Source: Nonomuraea solani
Lineage (GTDB): Bacteria; Actinomycetota; Actinomycetes; Streptosporangiales; Streptosporangiaceae
Assembly: GCF_900108335.1 (NCBI RefSeq)
Contig: NZ_FNVT01000001.1
Span: 984,977 to 1,048,976, forward strand
Direction of reading: 5' to 3'
Length of the DNA stretch: 64,000 nucleotides
This document shows positions 26,274 to 35,096 of the stretch, piece by piece (the first letter of the stretch is position 1; each line of letters begins with the position of its first letter). The position numbers were made by a program, and so were the translations under genes. Below the pieces are notes generated by a model that had not been told where the DNA came from, did not search any database, and was given only the letters and a program-made list of their open reading frames with translations.

Positions 26274-27170
26274 TCACCGGCCGGATATCCCGGTCAGCGT
26301 GACGCCCCTGATGAACGTCTTCTGCGCGATGAAGAACAGCATGAGGATGGGCATCAGCGTGATCAGGGCCACGGCCATCATCTGGTTGTACTGGGTGGCG
26401 TACTGCCCCGAGAACATCGCCAGGCCCAGCGGGATCGTGAACCTGTCCGTCGTGCGCAGATAGATCACCGACTCCAGATACTGGTTCCAGTTGCCCACGA
26501 ACGAGAACAGCATGATGGAGGCCAGCGCCGGTTTCGACAGCGGCAGCATCACCCGCCACAGGATGCGCAGTTCGGAGGCGCCGTCGATGCGGGCGGCGTC
26601 GATCAGCTCCTGCGGGATCGTGGTGAAGAACTGCCGGAGCAGGAAGATGTAGAGCGCCACCCCGAAGAACTCGGGCACGACCAGCGGCAGGTACGTGTCC
26701 ACCCAGCCGAGGCCCGCGAACATGACGTACTTCGGCACCAGCGTGATCTCGCGCGGGATCATCATGGTCGCCAGCAGCAGCGCGAACATCACACTCGCCG
26801 CCCTGGCCCGCAGCCGCGCGAAGGCGTAGGCGGGCAGCACGCAGGAGATCAGGTTGCCCAGCATCGACAGCGCGGTGATGAGCACGCTGTTGAGCAGGAA
26901 CGTGGTGAACGGCAGGCTCCCGCTCCACCCGCGCGCGTAGTTCTCGAAGTGGAAGGAGCTCGGCAGGAACTCCGGCGGGAAGGCCAGGTTCTCGGCGTCC
27001 GACTTGAGCGACGTCGTGACCATCCACAGGAACGGCAGGACGAACACGGCGGTGGCGATGACGAGCAGGAGGTAGGCGCCGGTGCGCCGGATCCGCCGGA
27101 CGCGCTCGGCCTGGACGGCGGTGAGCGTCCTGGGCGGGGCGGCCGGGGGCCTGGCCGTCTCCAGCAGCAT
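26274..27170 (-). CDS. Sugar ABC importer permease, MalG-like (CUT1)
   Basis: The 298-residue permease has six membrane segments and the EAA loop (IDAARIDGASELRILWRVMLP). The start at 27170 follows GGAGG by five bases; a GTG three bases earlier is the alternative. It is the last gene of the leftward operon that begins with the binding lipoprotein at 29591. No ATPase gene is present, so a shared MsiK-like ATPase elsewhere is expected. Confidence 0.88.
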   Translation of the reverse strand: MLLETARPPAAPPRTLTAVQAERVRRIRRTGAYLLLVIATAVFVLPFLWMVTTSLKSDAENLAFPPEFLPSSFHFENYARGWSGSLPFTTFLLNSVLITALSMLGNLISCVLPAYAFARLRARAASVMFALLLATMMIPREITLVPKYVMFAGLGWVDTYLPLVVPEFFGVALYIFLLRQFFTTIPQELIDAARIDGASELRILWRVMLPLSKPALASIMLFSFVGNWNQYLESVIYLRTTDRFTIPLGLAMFSGQYATQYNQMMAVALITLMPILMLFFIAQKTFIRGVTLTGISGR

Positions 27171-27180
27171 CACGGCCTCC

Positions 27181-28086
27181 TCACGCGAACTCGTAGTGCA
27201 CCCAGCGCCTGGCCAGGCGGAACTGGACGAACGTGACGGCGATGACGATGACGAACATCGCCCACGACAGGGCGGCGGCGTACCCCATGTCGAAGTAGAC
27301 GAAGGCGTGCCGGTAGATGTAGAGGCCGAGGACCATGGTCGAATTGGCCGGGCCGCCCTCGGTCATGATGAGGATCAGCGAGTACGCCTGGATGCTCGCG
27401 ATGAACCCGGTGACCACGTTGAAGAAGATGACCGGCGACATCATGGGCACGGTCACGCTCCAGAACCGGCGCCACCAGCCGGCCCCGTCGATCTCGGCGG
27501 CCTCGTACAGGGACCGGGGGATGCCCTGCAGCCCGGCCAGGTAGATGATGATCGTGTTGCCCGCGCCCCACACGCTCATCAGGATCAGCGCGGGCATCGC
27601 CCAGTCCGGCGAGCCCAGCCAGCCGGGCCCGGTGACGCCGGCCATCGCCAGCAGCTTGTTGATCAGCCCGTAGTCGGGGTGCAGGATGTTCAGCCAGAGC
27701 AGCGCGGTGGCCACGCCGGAGACCACCGACGGCATGTACATCACGGTGCGGAACAGGCCCTGGAAGCGCAGCGGCTGGTTGAGCAGCATCGCCAGCAGCA
27801 GGGTGAAGCTCACGCCGAGGGCCACCGAGCCGACGCCGTAGTAGAAGGTGCCCCTGATGGCGTCCCAGAACTCGGTGTCGGCCAGCATCTTGCGATAGTT
27901 GTCCAGGCCGATCCACTCGGGCGGGCGCAGCAGGTTCCACTTGGTGAAGCTGAGCACGACGGAGGCGAGGATCGGGCCGCCGCTGAACAGGACGAACCCG
28001 ATCACCCACGGTGAGACGAACAGGTGGAAGCGCCGCGCCTCCCGGCGACTCGTCGTAACGGGCCGCCTTATACCGAGCGTGGTCAT
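27181..28086 (-). CDS. Sugar ABC importer permease, MalF-like (CUT1)
   Basis: The 301-residue permease has an Arg-rich N-terminus, six membrane segments and the EAA loop (YEAAEIDGAGWWRRFWSVTVP). It overlaps the binding-protein stop by four bases (ATGA), and the MalG-like gene starts ten bases after its stop. The upstream part of the long open frame is a shadow of the binding protein. Substrate is unknown; the locus suggests an oligosaccharide released by the divergent GH97/lyase genes. Confidence 0.88.
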   Translation of the reverse strand: MTTLGIRRPVTTSRREARRFHLFVSPWVIGFVLFSGGPILASVVLSFTKWNLLRPPEWIGLDNYRKMLADTEFWDAIRGTFYYGVGSVALGVSFTLLLAMLLNQPLRFQGLFRTVMYMPSVVSGVATALLWLNILHPDYGLINKLLAMAGVTGPGWLGSPDWAMPALILMSVWGAGNTIIIYLAGLQGIPRSLYEAAEIDGAGWWRRFWSVTVPMMSPVIFFNVVTGFIASIQAYSLILIMTEGGPANSTMVLGLYIYRHAFVYFDMGYAAALSWAMFVIVIAVTFVQFRLARRWVHYEFA

Positions 28087-29591
28087 GCGATCTTGTTCTC
28101 GGCCAGCAGCGGAGTGACCTTGTCCGCGATCTGCCGCAGCGCGTCCTCCAGGCCGAGTTTGCCGATCATGGCCTGTTCCCAGATCGGCTTGGCCGTGTCC
28201 ACGACCTTCTTGTTGGCGGGCAGGTGCATGACGCCGTCGCTGGTGGCGTACTCCTTCATGGCCTCCTGGGCGACCTCGATGACGTCCTTGGGGATGCCCA
28301 GCGCCTCGGCGTTCGGCAGCCAGGCCGACTGGCGGGCGGGCGCGCTGATCCGGCGGAACTGCTGGCCGGTGGAGGACAGATACTCGTTGAGGTAGATCCA
28401 GGCGGCGTCCTTCTGCCGCGAGGCCGCCGTCATCGCCAGGCCGCTGCCCACCGCCGGGGTGAAACGGCCCGCCGGGCCCTTCGGCACGGGCGCGGCGCCC
28501 CATGTGAACGCCTTCTGCTTGGCCAGCTCGGTGAGGATCCACGCGCCCTGGATCGACATCGCCGCCTTGCCGATCTTGAACGGTTCCACCTTCTCCAGCA
28601 CCTGGTTCAGCTCGGCCAGGCTGGGCACCGCCTTGTCCTTGAGCAGCACGTCCAGCCACATGCCCATGGCCTTCTCGGCGGGCGCCTGGGCGATGGTCAC
28701 CGTCATCTCGTCCTGGCTGAGGAAGCGGCCGCCGTACGGGAGCAGGAAGATCGTGGTCAGGTCGGGCGCCGGGAGCGGCATCGGGGTGAAGCCGAAGATC
28801 TTCTGCGCGCCCTCGCCCTTGGTCAGCCTCCTCGCGGTCTCGACCATCTTCTCGACGGTCCACGACGCGTCGGGGTAGCCGACGCCGGCCGCGTCGAAGG
28901 CGTCCTTGTTGTAGAAGAGCAGCTTGGGGGCCATATCCGTGGGCAGCGCGTACAGCTTGCCGCCGGCGTCCTTGAAATAGCCGAGCGCGTTCTCCGGCAG
29001 GTCGTCCATGCCGAAGCCGGGCGTCTTGGCGATGTACGACTCCAGCGGCTCGAACACGGCGTTGGCGATGAAGTTCTGGGCCCAGCTGTAATGCGTGTAC
29101 ATGACGTCGGGCAGCTTCCCGCCCGCCGCCTGGGCCATGTACTTGGTCAGGTAGGCGTCGATCGGGGAGGTCTCTCGCCTGATCTCGATGTTCGGGTGCC
29201 GCCGCCGGAAGAACAGGTCGAACTGGGCGTTGCGCACCTCGGCGATGACGTCCGCCGTGATGGCCACGGTCAGCACCACCTTGGCCGGCGGCTCGGGCAC
29301 CTGCGTGGCCGGCCAGGTCAGCGACTTGTCGAGGGCCTCGGCCTCCTCGAAGGGCCAGGTCTCGTTGCCGGGCCGGTTCGGGTCGAGGGCGGGCACGCCG
29401 GACTTCACCGGGGCCGGGGGTTGCGCCTGGGGGCGCTGCCGGGTGTCTCCGGCGCACGCGCCGAGCGCGGGCAGGGCTACCGCGAGGGCCAGCAACTGGC
29501 GGCGGTTCAGATTTGGGGGAGCCGGTCGGGCGGCAGAGATCGGATGAATAGCCGGGCCGGTCGGTCGTTCTTGCGACAGTCCGTGAGGCAT
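28083..29591 (-). CDS. Extracellular sugar-binding lipoprotein (family 1)
   Basis: The 502-residue protein has an unusually long ~28-residue N-terminal extension before NRRQLLALAVALPALGAC, where Cys46 is the lipidation site. A family-1 solute-binding fold follows (GKLPDVMYTHYSWAQNF, AMSIQGAWI blocks). The ATG has no Shine-Dalgarno but lies six bases after a TACGGT -10 box, so the mRNA is probably leaderless. It is first of a three-gene import operon, divergent from the GH97-lyase operon. A ROK-type operator covers its -35 region. Confidence 0.88.
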   Translation of the reverse strand: MPHGLSQERPTGPAIHPISAARPAPPNLNRRQLLALAVALPALGACAGDTRQRPQAQPPAPVKSGVPALDPNRPGNETWPFEEAEALDKSLTWPATQVPEPPAKVVLTVAITADVIAEVRNAQFDLFFRRRHPNIEIRRETSPIDAYLTKYMAQAAGGKLPDVMYTHYSWAQNFIANAVFEPLESYIAKTPGFGMDDLPENALGYFKDAGGKLYALPTDMAPKLLFYNKDAFDAAGVGYPDASWTVEKMVETARRLTKGEGAQKIFGFTPMPLPAPDLTTIFLLPYGGRFLSQDEMTVTIAQAPAEKAMGMWLDVLLKDKAVPSLAELNQVLEKVEPFKIGKAAMSIQGAWILTELAKQKAFTWGAAPVPKGPAGRFTPAVGSGLAMTAASRQKDAAWIYLNEYLSSTGQQFRRISAPARQSAWLPNAEALGIPKDVIEVAQEAMKEYATSDGVMHLPANKKVVDTAKPIWEQAMIGKLGLEDALRQIADKVTPLLAENKIA

Positions 29592-29597
29592 GGCCGT

Positions 29598-29626
29598 ACC
29601 GTAGACCTGGTAATTAACTTCGTCAA
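29598..29626 (-). promoter_or_regulatory. Leftward promoter of the importer operon
   Basis: On the minus strand TTGACG (29626-29621) is followed after 17 bp by TACGGT (29603-29598). The start codon of the binding protein lies six bases further, placing the transcript start at or beside the ATG. Confidence 0.7.
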
Positions 29627-29636
29627 GAATTGAATT
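29612..29636. promoter_or_regulatory. ROK operator copy 1 (25-bp repeat shared with the ROK promoter)
   Basis: All 25 bases are identical to 36273-36297. The element begins AATTAACTTCG and ends AAGAATTGAATT, an AT-rich island in DNA of about 70% G+C. It covers the -35 of the leftward importer promoter and touches the -35 of the rightward GH97 promoter, so one bound repressor could shut both operons. Binding by the ROK protein encoded at 35097-36254 is inferred from the copy at that gene's own promoter. Confidence 0.75.
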
Positions 29637-29658
29637 GAAACAGCTCTCAACCTAGGCT
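29630..29658 (+). promoter_or_regulatory. Rightward promoter of the GH97-lyase operon
   Basis: TTGAAT (29630-29635) and TAGGCT (29653-29658) are spaced by 17 bp. The -35 lies inside the end of the ROK operator. The leader would be about 105 bases. Confidence 0.6.
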
Positions 29659-29768
29659 AAAGCCCGCTGTGAGGAGACTGGCGACCGCCTGTTCTGGGCC
29701 GCCGCGAGCGGTGCCGCGCAGTGACGCGGGGCGGTCGACTCCTCCTATCTCTTCGTACTGGAGGGCCT

Positions 29769-31514
29769 GTGCCGGAGTGGACGTTCAGTGAGGACGATCT
29801 GGAGGCGGCGGTCGCGCTCGGCGCGGCCGGCGAGCTGACCCTGGAGGTACGCCACGAGGGCCGCGCCGTGGTCCTGCCGTCCAGGCTCGGGATCCGGACC
29901 GCCCACGAGGACCTGACCACGGGGCTGGCCTTCACCGGGAGCGACAGCCGGCGGATCGACGATTTCTATCGGACCGTGACGGGGAAACGGCGCGAGCACC
30001 GGTACACGGCCACGGAGTGGACGCTGTCGTTCGCCAAGGGCCCGCACCGGCTCGACCTGCTGGTCCGGGTGGGCGGGGGCGGCGTGGCCTACCGGTACGC
30101 GGTGCCCTGGACCGGGCCCGTCACGGTGACCGGGGAGCTGTCGGAGTATGTGGTGGCGGGGGACGCCCGGGCGGTGCTGCTGCCGTACGAGAACGGGCGG
30201 TGCGACTACGAGGAGATCCACCGCCACACCACGGTCGCCGGCGCCGAGCCCATCCTGTACGGCTACCCGTCGCTCTTCCAGACCGGCGGCATCTGGCTGA
30301 TGCTCACCGAGTCCGACCTGGACGGCGGCTACGCCGGTTCCCGCCTGCGCTTCGACGGTCACGCCTTCCGCCTCGACCTGCCCGACCCGTACGTGACCGC
30401 CGCCAGCCCGCTCGTCACCCCCTGGCGCACGATGATCGTCGGCGACCTGGCCGCGATCGTCGAGAGCGACCTGGTCACCAGCCTCGCCGCGCCCTCCAAG
30501 GTCGCGGACCCCGCCTGGATCCGCCCCGGGGCCGCCGCCTGGTCCTGGTGGTCGGACGGACCCTCGACCCGCGACCTGGACGCCCAGAAGCGCTGGGTGG
30601 ACTTCGCCGCCGCCAACGGCTGGCCGTACGTGCTGGCCGACGCCGGCTGGAACAAGGAGTGGATGCCCGAGCTGATCGGCTACGCCACGGACAAGGGCGT
30701 CGGCGTGTGGCTGTGGTCGCACTGGCAGCACGTGGACACCGAGCTGGAGCACCGGGAGAAGCTCGCGCTCTGGAAGGAGTGGGGCGCGGCCGGCGTGAAG
30801 ATCGACTTCACCGAGTCGGACGGCCAGGACCGCATGCGCTGGTTCGACGCCATCCTGGCCGCCACCGCCCGGCTGGAGCTCATGGTCGTCTTCCACGGCG
30901 GCACGATCCCGCGCGGCACCGAGCGTACGTGGCCGCACTTCATGACCGCCGAGGCGGTCAAGGGCGCCGAATGGATCAAGCCGAAACCCGGCAAACAGCC
31001 CCTTTACCCGGCCACCCACTACCTGTCGCTGGCCTGCACCCGCAACGTGCAGGGCCCGATGGACTTCACCCCGTGCACGTTCACCGGCGTCCGCACGATC
31101 ACGGCCGGGTTCGAGCTGGCCCTCGCGGTGCTCTTCGAGTCCGGGATCCAGCACTTCGCCGACGGCATCGCGGCCTACGAGGCCAGGCCGGAGGCGCTGC
31201 GGCTGCTGTCGAACGTCCCCGTCGCCTGGGACGAGACGCGGCTGCTGTCCGGCGACCCCGCCGACCACCTCCTGCTGGCCAGGAGGAGCGGCGGCGAGTG
31301 GTACGTCGGCGCCGGCGTGTCGGGCGAGGCCCGCACGCTCACTGTGCCGCTCGGCTTCCTCGACGAGGGGGAGTGGGCGGCCGAGATCTACCGGGACGCC
31401 CCCGGCGACCGGATCCTCGCCGAGACGGCCACCGTCTCCGCCGGGGGCAAGCTCGACCTCGCCGTGCCCCCCAACGGCGGGTTCACGCTTCACCTCAGGA
31501 GAGAGATCTCATGA
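29769..31514 (+). CDS. GH97 glycoside hydrolase (retaining, alpha-galactosidase-like subgroup)
   Basis: The 581-residue protein starts at GTG 29769, directly behind GGAGGG; an in-frame GTG at 29721 has no ribosome site. An N-terminal beta-sandwich (~1-235) precedes the barrel (WSWWSD, DAGWNKEW) and a short C-terminal sandwich. In GVKIDF, Asp346 sits where retaining GH97 enzymes have their nucleophile (inverting SusB-like members lack it), and Glu395 in TAEAVKGAEW fits the acid/base. Activity on an alpha-glycoside is therefore likely, alpha-galactoside most easily. No signal peptide, so cytoplasmic. It leads a four-gene operon; the next start overlaps its stop (ATGA). Confidence 0.85.
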   Translation: MPEWTFSEDDLEAAVALGAAGELTLEVRHEGRAVVLPSRLGIRTAHEDLTTGLAFTGSDSRRIDDFYRTVTGKRREHRYTATEWTLSFAKGPHRLDLLVRVGGGGVAYRYAVPWTGPVTVTGELSEYVVAGDARAVLLPYENGRCDYEEIHRHTTVAGAEPILYGYPSLFQTGGIWLMLTESDLDGGYAGSRLRFDGHAFRLDLPDPYVTAASPLVTPWRTMIVGDLAAIVESDLVTSLAAPSKVADPAWIRPGAAAWSWWSDGPSTRDLDAQKRWVDFAAANGWPYVLADAGWNKEWMPELIGYATDKGVGVWLWSHWQHVDTELEHREKLALWKEWGAAGVKIDFTESDGQDRMRWFDAILAATARLELMVVFHGGTIPRGTERTWPHFMTAEAVKGAEWIKPKPGKQPLYPATHYLSLACTRNVQGPMDFTPCTFTGVRTITAGFELALAVLFESGIQHFADGIAAYEARPEALRLLSNVPVAWDETRLLSGDPADHLLLARRSGGEWYVGAGVSGEARTLTVPLGFLDEGEWAAEIYRDAPGDRILAETATVSAGGKLDLAVPPNGGFTLHLRREIS

Positions 31515-32278
31515 TCAAGCAGCTCAGCGGCGTGCTGGCCGCACTGACCCTCACCGCCACCGCCCTGCCCGCCTCCGCCGCCGCCTGGACGCTGCGCTGG
31601 AACCCCGGCATCCAGGGCGTCTCGGCCACCTTCGAGGGCATCGAGGACGACCGCGCCGACTCCCACTCCGGCACCACGCACATCTACGTCTCCGGCGACG
31701 CCTACCGCTTCGACATGCACACCCAGGACCGCGACGGCTCCGACCGGCAGCGCAACGAGGTCAAGGGCATGCGCACGAGCGGCAGCTCGTACCTCAAGAT
31801 CCTGAAGAACCAGACCTGGCGGATCGGCTACCAGCTCTACATTCCCACCTCCCTCGACGCGACCACCTCCTTCAGCCACATCGCGCAGATGAAGACGCCC
31901 GGCTCGGGCGCGCCCCTCTACACGATGTCGCTGCCGGTCTCCGGCGGCACCCCGAAGATCAACGTCAGGTATTGGGACGAGTCCGAGCAGACCCACGAGG
32001 TCGGCAACACCAACCTCAACCCGATCCAGGGCAAGTGGCTCGACACCACCTTCGAGTTCAAGGCCGCCGACAACGGCTACCTGCGCTGGACGCTCAAAGA
32101 CGGCTCCACCACGCTCGTCGACAGGCGCATGGACGGCACCGACCTGTGGCGCGGCGACGACGAGTACCTGCGGCCCAAGTGGGGGATCTACCGCAGCGTC
32201 AACAGCTCGGGGCTGCAGAACACCTACCTGCTGATCAGGAACCTGCAGGCCCACCAGCTCACCGGGAGCGCCGAGTGA
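31511..32278 (+). CDS. Secreted jelly-roll polysaccharide-lyase-like protein 1
   Basis: The 255-residue protein has a signal peptide (cleavage near ASAAA, ~24) and one concanavalin-like beta-jelly-roll. It carries the RNEVKG block, TWRIGYQLYIP, and YLRWTLKDG...RPKWGIYRS near the end. This layout matches heparin-lyase-I-like and PL7/PL13/PL20-like jelly rolls, where a basic/Gln/Glu strand set binds uronic-acid polymers. I cannot name the family with certainty. A second copy follows immediately, overlapping by four bases (GTGA). Confidence 0.6.
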   Translation: MIKQLSGVLAALTLTATALPASAAAWTLRWNPGIQGVSATFEGIEDDRADSHSGTTHIYVSGDAYRFDMHTQDRDGSDRQRNEVKGMRTSGSSYLKILKNQTWRIGYQLYIPTSLDATTSFSHIAQMKTPGSGAPLYTMSLPVSGGTPKINVRYWDESEQTHEVGNTNLNPIQGKWLDTTFEFKAADNGYLRWTLKDGSTTLVDRRMDGTDLWRGDDEYLRPKWGIYRSVNSSGLQNTYLLIRNLQAHQLTGSAE

Positions 32279-33483
32279 GGGCCCGCCTTCTGGGCGTTCT
32301 GGCGGCGTTCGCGCTGGTCGTCCAGGTCGGCGGCGCCGTCCCGGCCGGGGCGGCGCCGCGCTGGGAGCGCCGCTGGGACCCGAGCCCGGCGCGCGACGGG
32401 CTCGGGGCGTTCGAGGCGCTGGAGGACGACCGGCGCGGCTCGCACCCCGAGGGGCAGCCGCACGTGCGGGTGGAGGGGAACGCCTGGCGCTTCGACGCGC
32501 ACCTGGAGGACCGCGACGGGGCCGACCGGATGCGGAACGAGGTACGCGGCCTGCGCACCTCCGGCGGGCGGCCGCTGGAGATCCGTAAGGATGAGACGTG
32601 GCGGCTGTCGTACCGGATGTACATTCCGGACACGCTCGACGCGACCACCGGCTTCAGCCACATCTGGCAGCTCAAGACCTCTGACATCGGTACGCCGGTG
32701 GCGCAGGTGTCGCTGCCGGTCGTGGGCGGGGTGCAGAAGATCGCGGCCCGCTACTGGACGCTTGCGGACAACAAGTCACACGACTTCGCCCTGGCCGACC
32801 TGGAGCCGATCCAGAACCGGTGGGTGACGACCGTGATCGAGTTCAAGTCCGGTGATGACGGATATATGCGGTGGATCCTGCGGGACGGGCGGCGCACGAT
32901 CGTCGATCAGCGGGTGGACGGGATCGACCTGTGGTGGACGGCCGAACAGTACAACCGGCCGAAGTGGGGCATCTACCGCAGCATCAAGAGCGCCGGGCTG
33001 CAGGAGACGTACCTGCTGGTCAAGGATCTCAAGGCCGAGCAGCTCGGGGCCGCGACGCCGCCCGTGCGGCTGCCGCCGCCGGACCGGAGCCCGGGGACCT
33101 ACGAGGCCGAGCGGGCCGGGAACGTGTGGGAGGGCGCGGCCGAGCCGGCGTACTGCGCGGTGTGCTCGGGCGGGCGCAAGGTGATCCTCATCGGCGGCAA
33201 CGTCTACGACCACACCGTGGTCAGGGGCGTGCTGGCGGAGACGGCCGGGGCGCGGCGGATGACCGTGCACGCGCTGGTGGACGGCGCGCAGACGTTCTCG
33301 GTCAGCGTGAACGGCGGTGACGCGATCCAGGTGCCGATGACCGGGACCAAGGACACGGTCACGACCGCCACCGTGCCGGTGGAGCTGGTGGCCGGGGTCA
33401 ACACGATCCGCTTCTTCGGGCACGCGGCACGCGGGCCGGAACTGGACAAGATCGTCATCGGAGAGGTAGTCAATGGCACCTGA
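32275..33483 (+). CDS. Secreted jelly-roll lyase-like protein 2 with CBM35/CBM6-like C-terminal domain
   Basis: The start is GTG 32275, inside the previous stop; earlier in-frame codons belong to a shadow. Of 402 residues, ~1-26 form a signal peptide. Residues ~30-255 are a clear paralogue of the preceding protein (same RNEVRG, TWRLSYRMYIP, RPKWGIYRSI blocks). After a Pro-rich linker, ~275-400 form a carbohydrate-binding-module-like sandwich (TYEAERAG start, VSVNGG, VPVELVAGVNTIRFFGHA, LDKIVIGE end). The attached module should anchor the catalytic fold on insoluble or branched glycan. It probably arose by tandem duplication. It overlaps the next gene by 11 bases. Confidence 0.6.
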   Translation: MRARLLGVLAAFALVVQVGGAVPAGAAPRWERRWDPSPARDGLGAFEALEDDRRGSHPEGQPHVRVEGNAWRFDAHLEDRDGADRMRNEVRGLRTSGGRPLEIRKDETWRLSYRMYIPDTLDATTGFSHIWQLKTSDIGTPVAQVSLPVVGGVQKIAARYWTLADNKSHDFALADLEPIQNRWVTTVIEFKSGDDGYMRWILRDGRRTIVDQRVDGIDLWWTAEQYNRPKWGIYRSIKSAGLQETYLLVKDLKAEQLGAATPPVRLPPPDRSPGTYEAERAGNVWEGAAEPAYCAVCSGGRKVILIGGNVYDHTVVRGVLAETAGARRMTVHALVDGAQTFSVSVNGGDAIQVPMTGTKDTVTTATVPVELVAGVNTIRFFGHAARGPELDKIVIGEVVNGT

Positions 33484-35047
33484 TCTCAGCAGACGCGGGC
33501 TGTTCGCGGCGGGCGGCGCGCTGGCCCTGACCACCATGGCGGGCGCCCCTGCCTCCGCCGGCGTGCTTTGGCAGTCCCGGCTGGTCCGGTACGACCGGCG
33601 GGGGCGGCTGGTCTACGAGCAGGACGCCGAGGGCAACCGCGTCCCCGACTTCAGCCACGCCGGCTACCGGGGCGGCGAACGCCCGATCCCGCACGTGCCC
33701 GTGGCCAGGACGATCCGGCCGGTCGAGGGCGACAACACCGCGCACATCCAGGCGGCGCTCGACGCCGTCGGCGCGCTGCCCCGCCGCCGGCGCGGCGCCG
33801 TGCTCCTGCTGCCCGGCCTCTATCCCGTCGCCGGGACCCTGTACGTCCGCGCGAGCGGCACCGTGCTGCGCGGCTCCGGCGACGGCGAGGACCCGGCGGG
33901 CAACACGATCATCAAGGCGACCGGCAACACTCCGGCCGCCCGCGACGTCATCGTGGCCGGCGGGGTCGCGGGCGGTGGATGGGCCGGTGAGGTGCCGGGG
34001 ACCCGTACCGAGATCACGACCGGGTTCGTGCAGGTGGGCGCACGCGAGTTCGAGGTGGCGAATCCGGGTGCGCTCCGTCCTGGCGACAACATCGTGATCA
34101 ACCACCCGTGCACCGAGGAGTGGCTGAAGGCCATCGACTACGGCGGCCATGACGTGGGCCCGGCGTGGAAGGTGGGCGAACAGCCGATCATCTACAACCG
34201 CTACGTACGCAACATTTCCGGAAATGTCGTGACCCTCGACGTGCCGGTCTTCAACCACCTCAACGGCGCCCACGCCACCTCATACCTCTACCGATGGGAC
34301 CGGGCCGGGCTCGTCACCGAGGTCGGCGTGGAGCGGCTGCGCGTGGACATCGAGTATCACGGGGATCCCGAGCAGGACGAGGAGCACGCGTACAACGCGA
34401 TCGTGCTGCTGCGCACCGAGGACTCGTGGGTGCGGGACTGCACGATGCTGCACTTCACCCAGGCCGGGGTCGCCACCCAGGAGACCACCCGCGCCACGGT
34501 CGAGAACTGCCGCGCCATCGACCCCGTCAGCGTCGTCACCGGCAGCAGGCGCTACAACTTCAACACCTACACCTACTCCCAGCAGGTGCTCTTCCGCGAC
34601 TGCTACGCCTACAAGGCCAGGCACGCCTTCGTCTCCAACGGCCACAGCACGGTGTCGGGCGTCGTCTTCCTGCGTGGCACGTCGGAGTACGCGCTCAACT
34701 CCAGCGAGGGTCACCGCCGCTGGTCGCAGGGCCTGCTGTTCGACGGTCACCGGGACGTGGACCCGCACTACGACTACACGCTCGGCCTCTACAACCGGGG
34801 CCGCTACGGCACCTCGCACGGCTGGTCGGCGGCCCATTCCGTGGCCTGGAACTGCGACGTCGCCACCAGCCGGCTCATCGTCCAGAAACCTCCGACGGCC
34901 CAGAACTACGCGATCGGCTGCCGGGGCACGGTGACGGGCGACGGCCCGTTCGCCCAGCCCACCGGCTACATCGAGGGCCCGAACCAGCCCGGCCTCCTGC
35001 CACCCTCCCTCTACCAGGCCCAGCTCCTGGACCGGCTACGCCCCTGA
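33473..35047 (+). CDS. Tat-exported right-handed beta-helix protein, pectate-lyase-like fold
   Basis: The 524-residue protein has a twin-arginine signal (LSRRGLFAAGGALALTTMAG, cleavage near ASA). The opening NTAHIQAALDAVGALP...GAVLLLPGLYPV...TVLRGSG is the usual start of secreted beta-helix lyases and hydrolases, followed by coil repeats such as WVRDCTMLHFTQAGVATQETTRATVENC. I cannot tell lyase from hydrolase. It overlaps the previous gene by 11 bases and closes the operon of extracytoplasmic glycan-active proteins. Tat export fits a protein folded with a metal, perhaps calcium. Confidence 0.65.
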   Translation: MAPDLSRRGLFAAGGALALTTMAGAPASAGVLWQSRLVRYDRRGRLVYEQDAEGNRVPDFSHAGYRGGERPIPHVPVARTIRPVEGDNTAHIQAALDAVGALPRRRRGAVLLLPGLYPVAGTLYVRASGTVLRGSGDGEDPAGNTIIKATGNTPAARDVIVAGGVAGGGWAGEVPGTRTEITTGFVQVGAREFEVANPGALRPGDNIVINHPCTEEWLKAIDYGGHDVGPAWKVGEQPIIYNRYVRNISGNVVTLDVPVFNHLNGAHATSYLYRWDRAGLVTEVGVERLRVDIEYHGDPEQDEEHAYNAIVLLRTEDSWVRDCTMLHFTQAGVATQETTRATVENCRAIDPVSVVTGSRRYNFNTYTYSQQVLFRDCYAYKARHAFVSNGHSTVSGVVFLRGTSEYALNSSEGHRRWSQGLLFDGHRDVDPHYDYTLGLYNRGRYGTSHGWSAAHSVAWNCDVATSRLIVQKPPTAQNYAIGCRGTVTGDGPFAQPTGYIEGPNQPGLLPPSLYQAQLLDRLRP

Positions 35048-35055
35048 CGCGGTGG

Positions 35056-35087
35056 CCCGCCCTCGGGCACACCGGCCCGAGGGCGGG
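35056..35087. terminator. Bidirectional terminator stem-loop
   Basis: A perfect 12-bp stem (CCCGCCCTCGGG with CCCGAGGGCGGG) and eight-base loop lie between the convergent beta-helix and ROK genes. Confidence 0.75.
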
Positions 35088-35096
35088 AGGGCGCCG

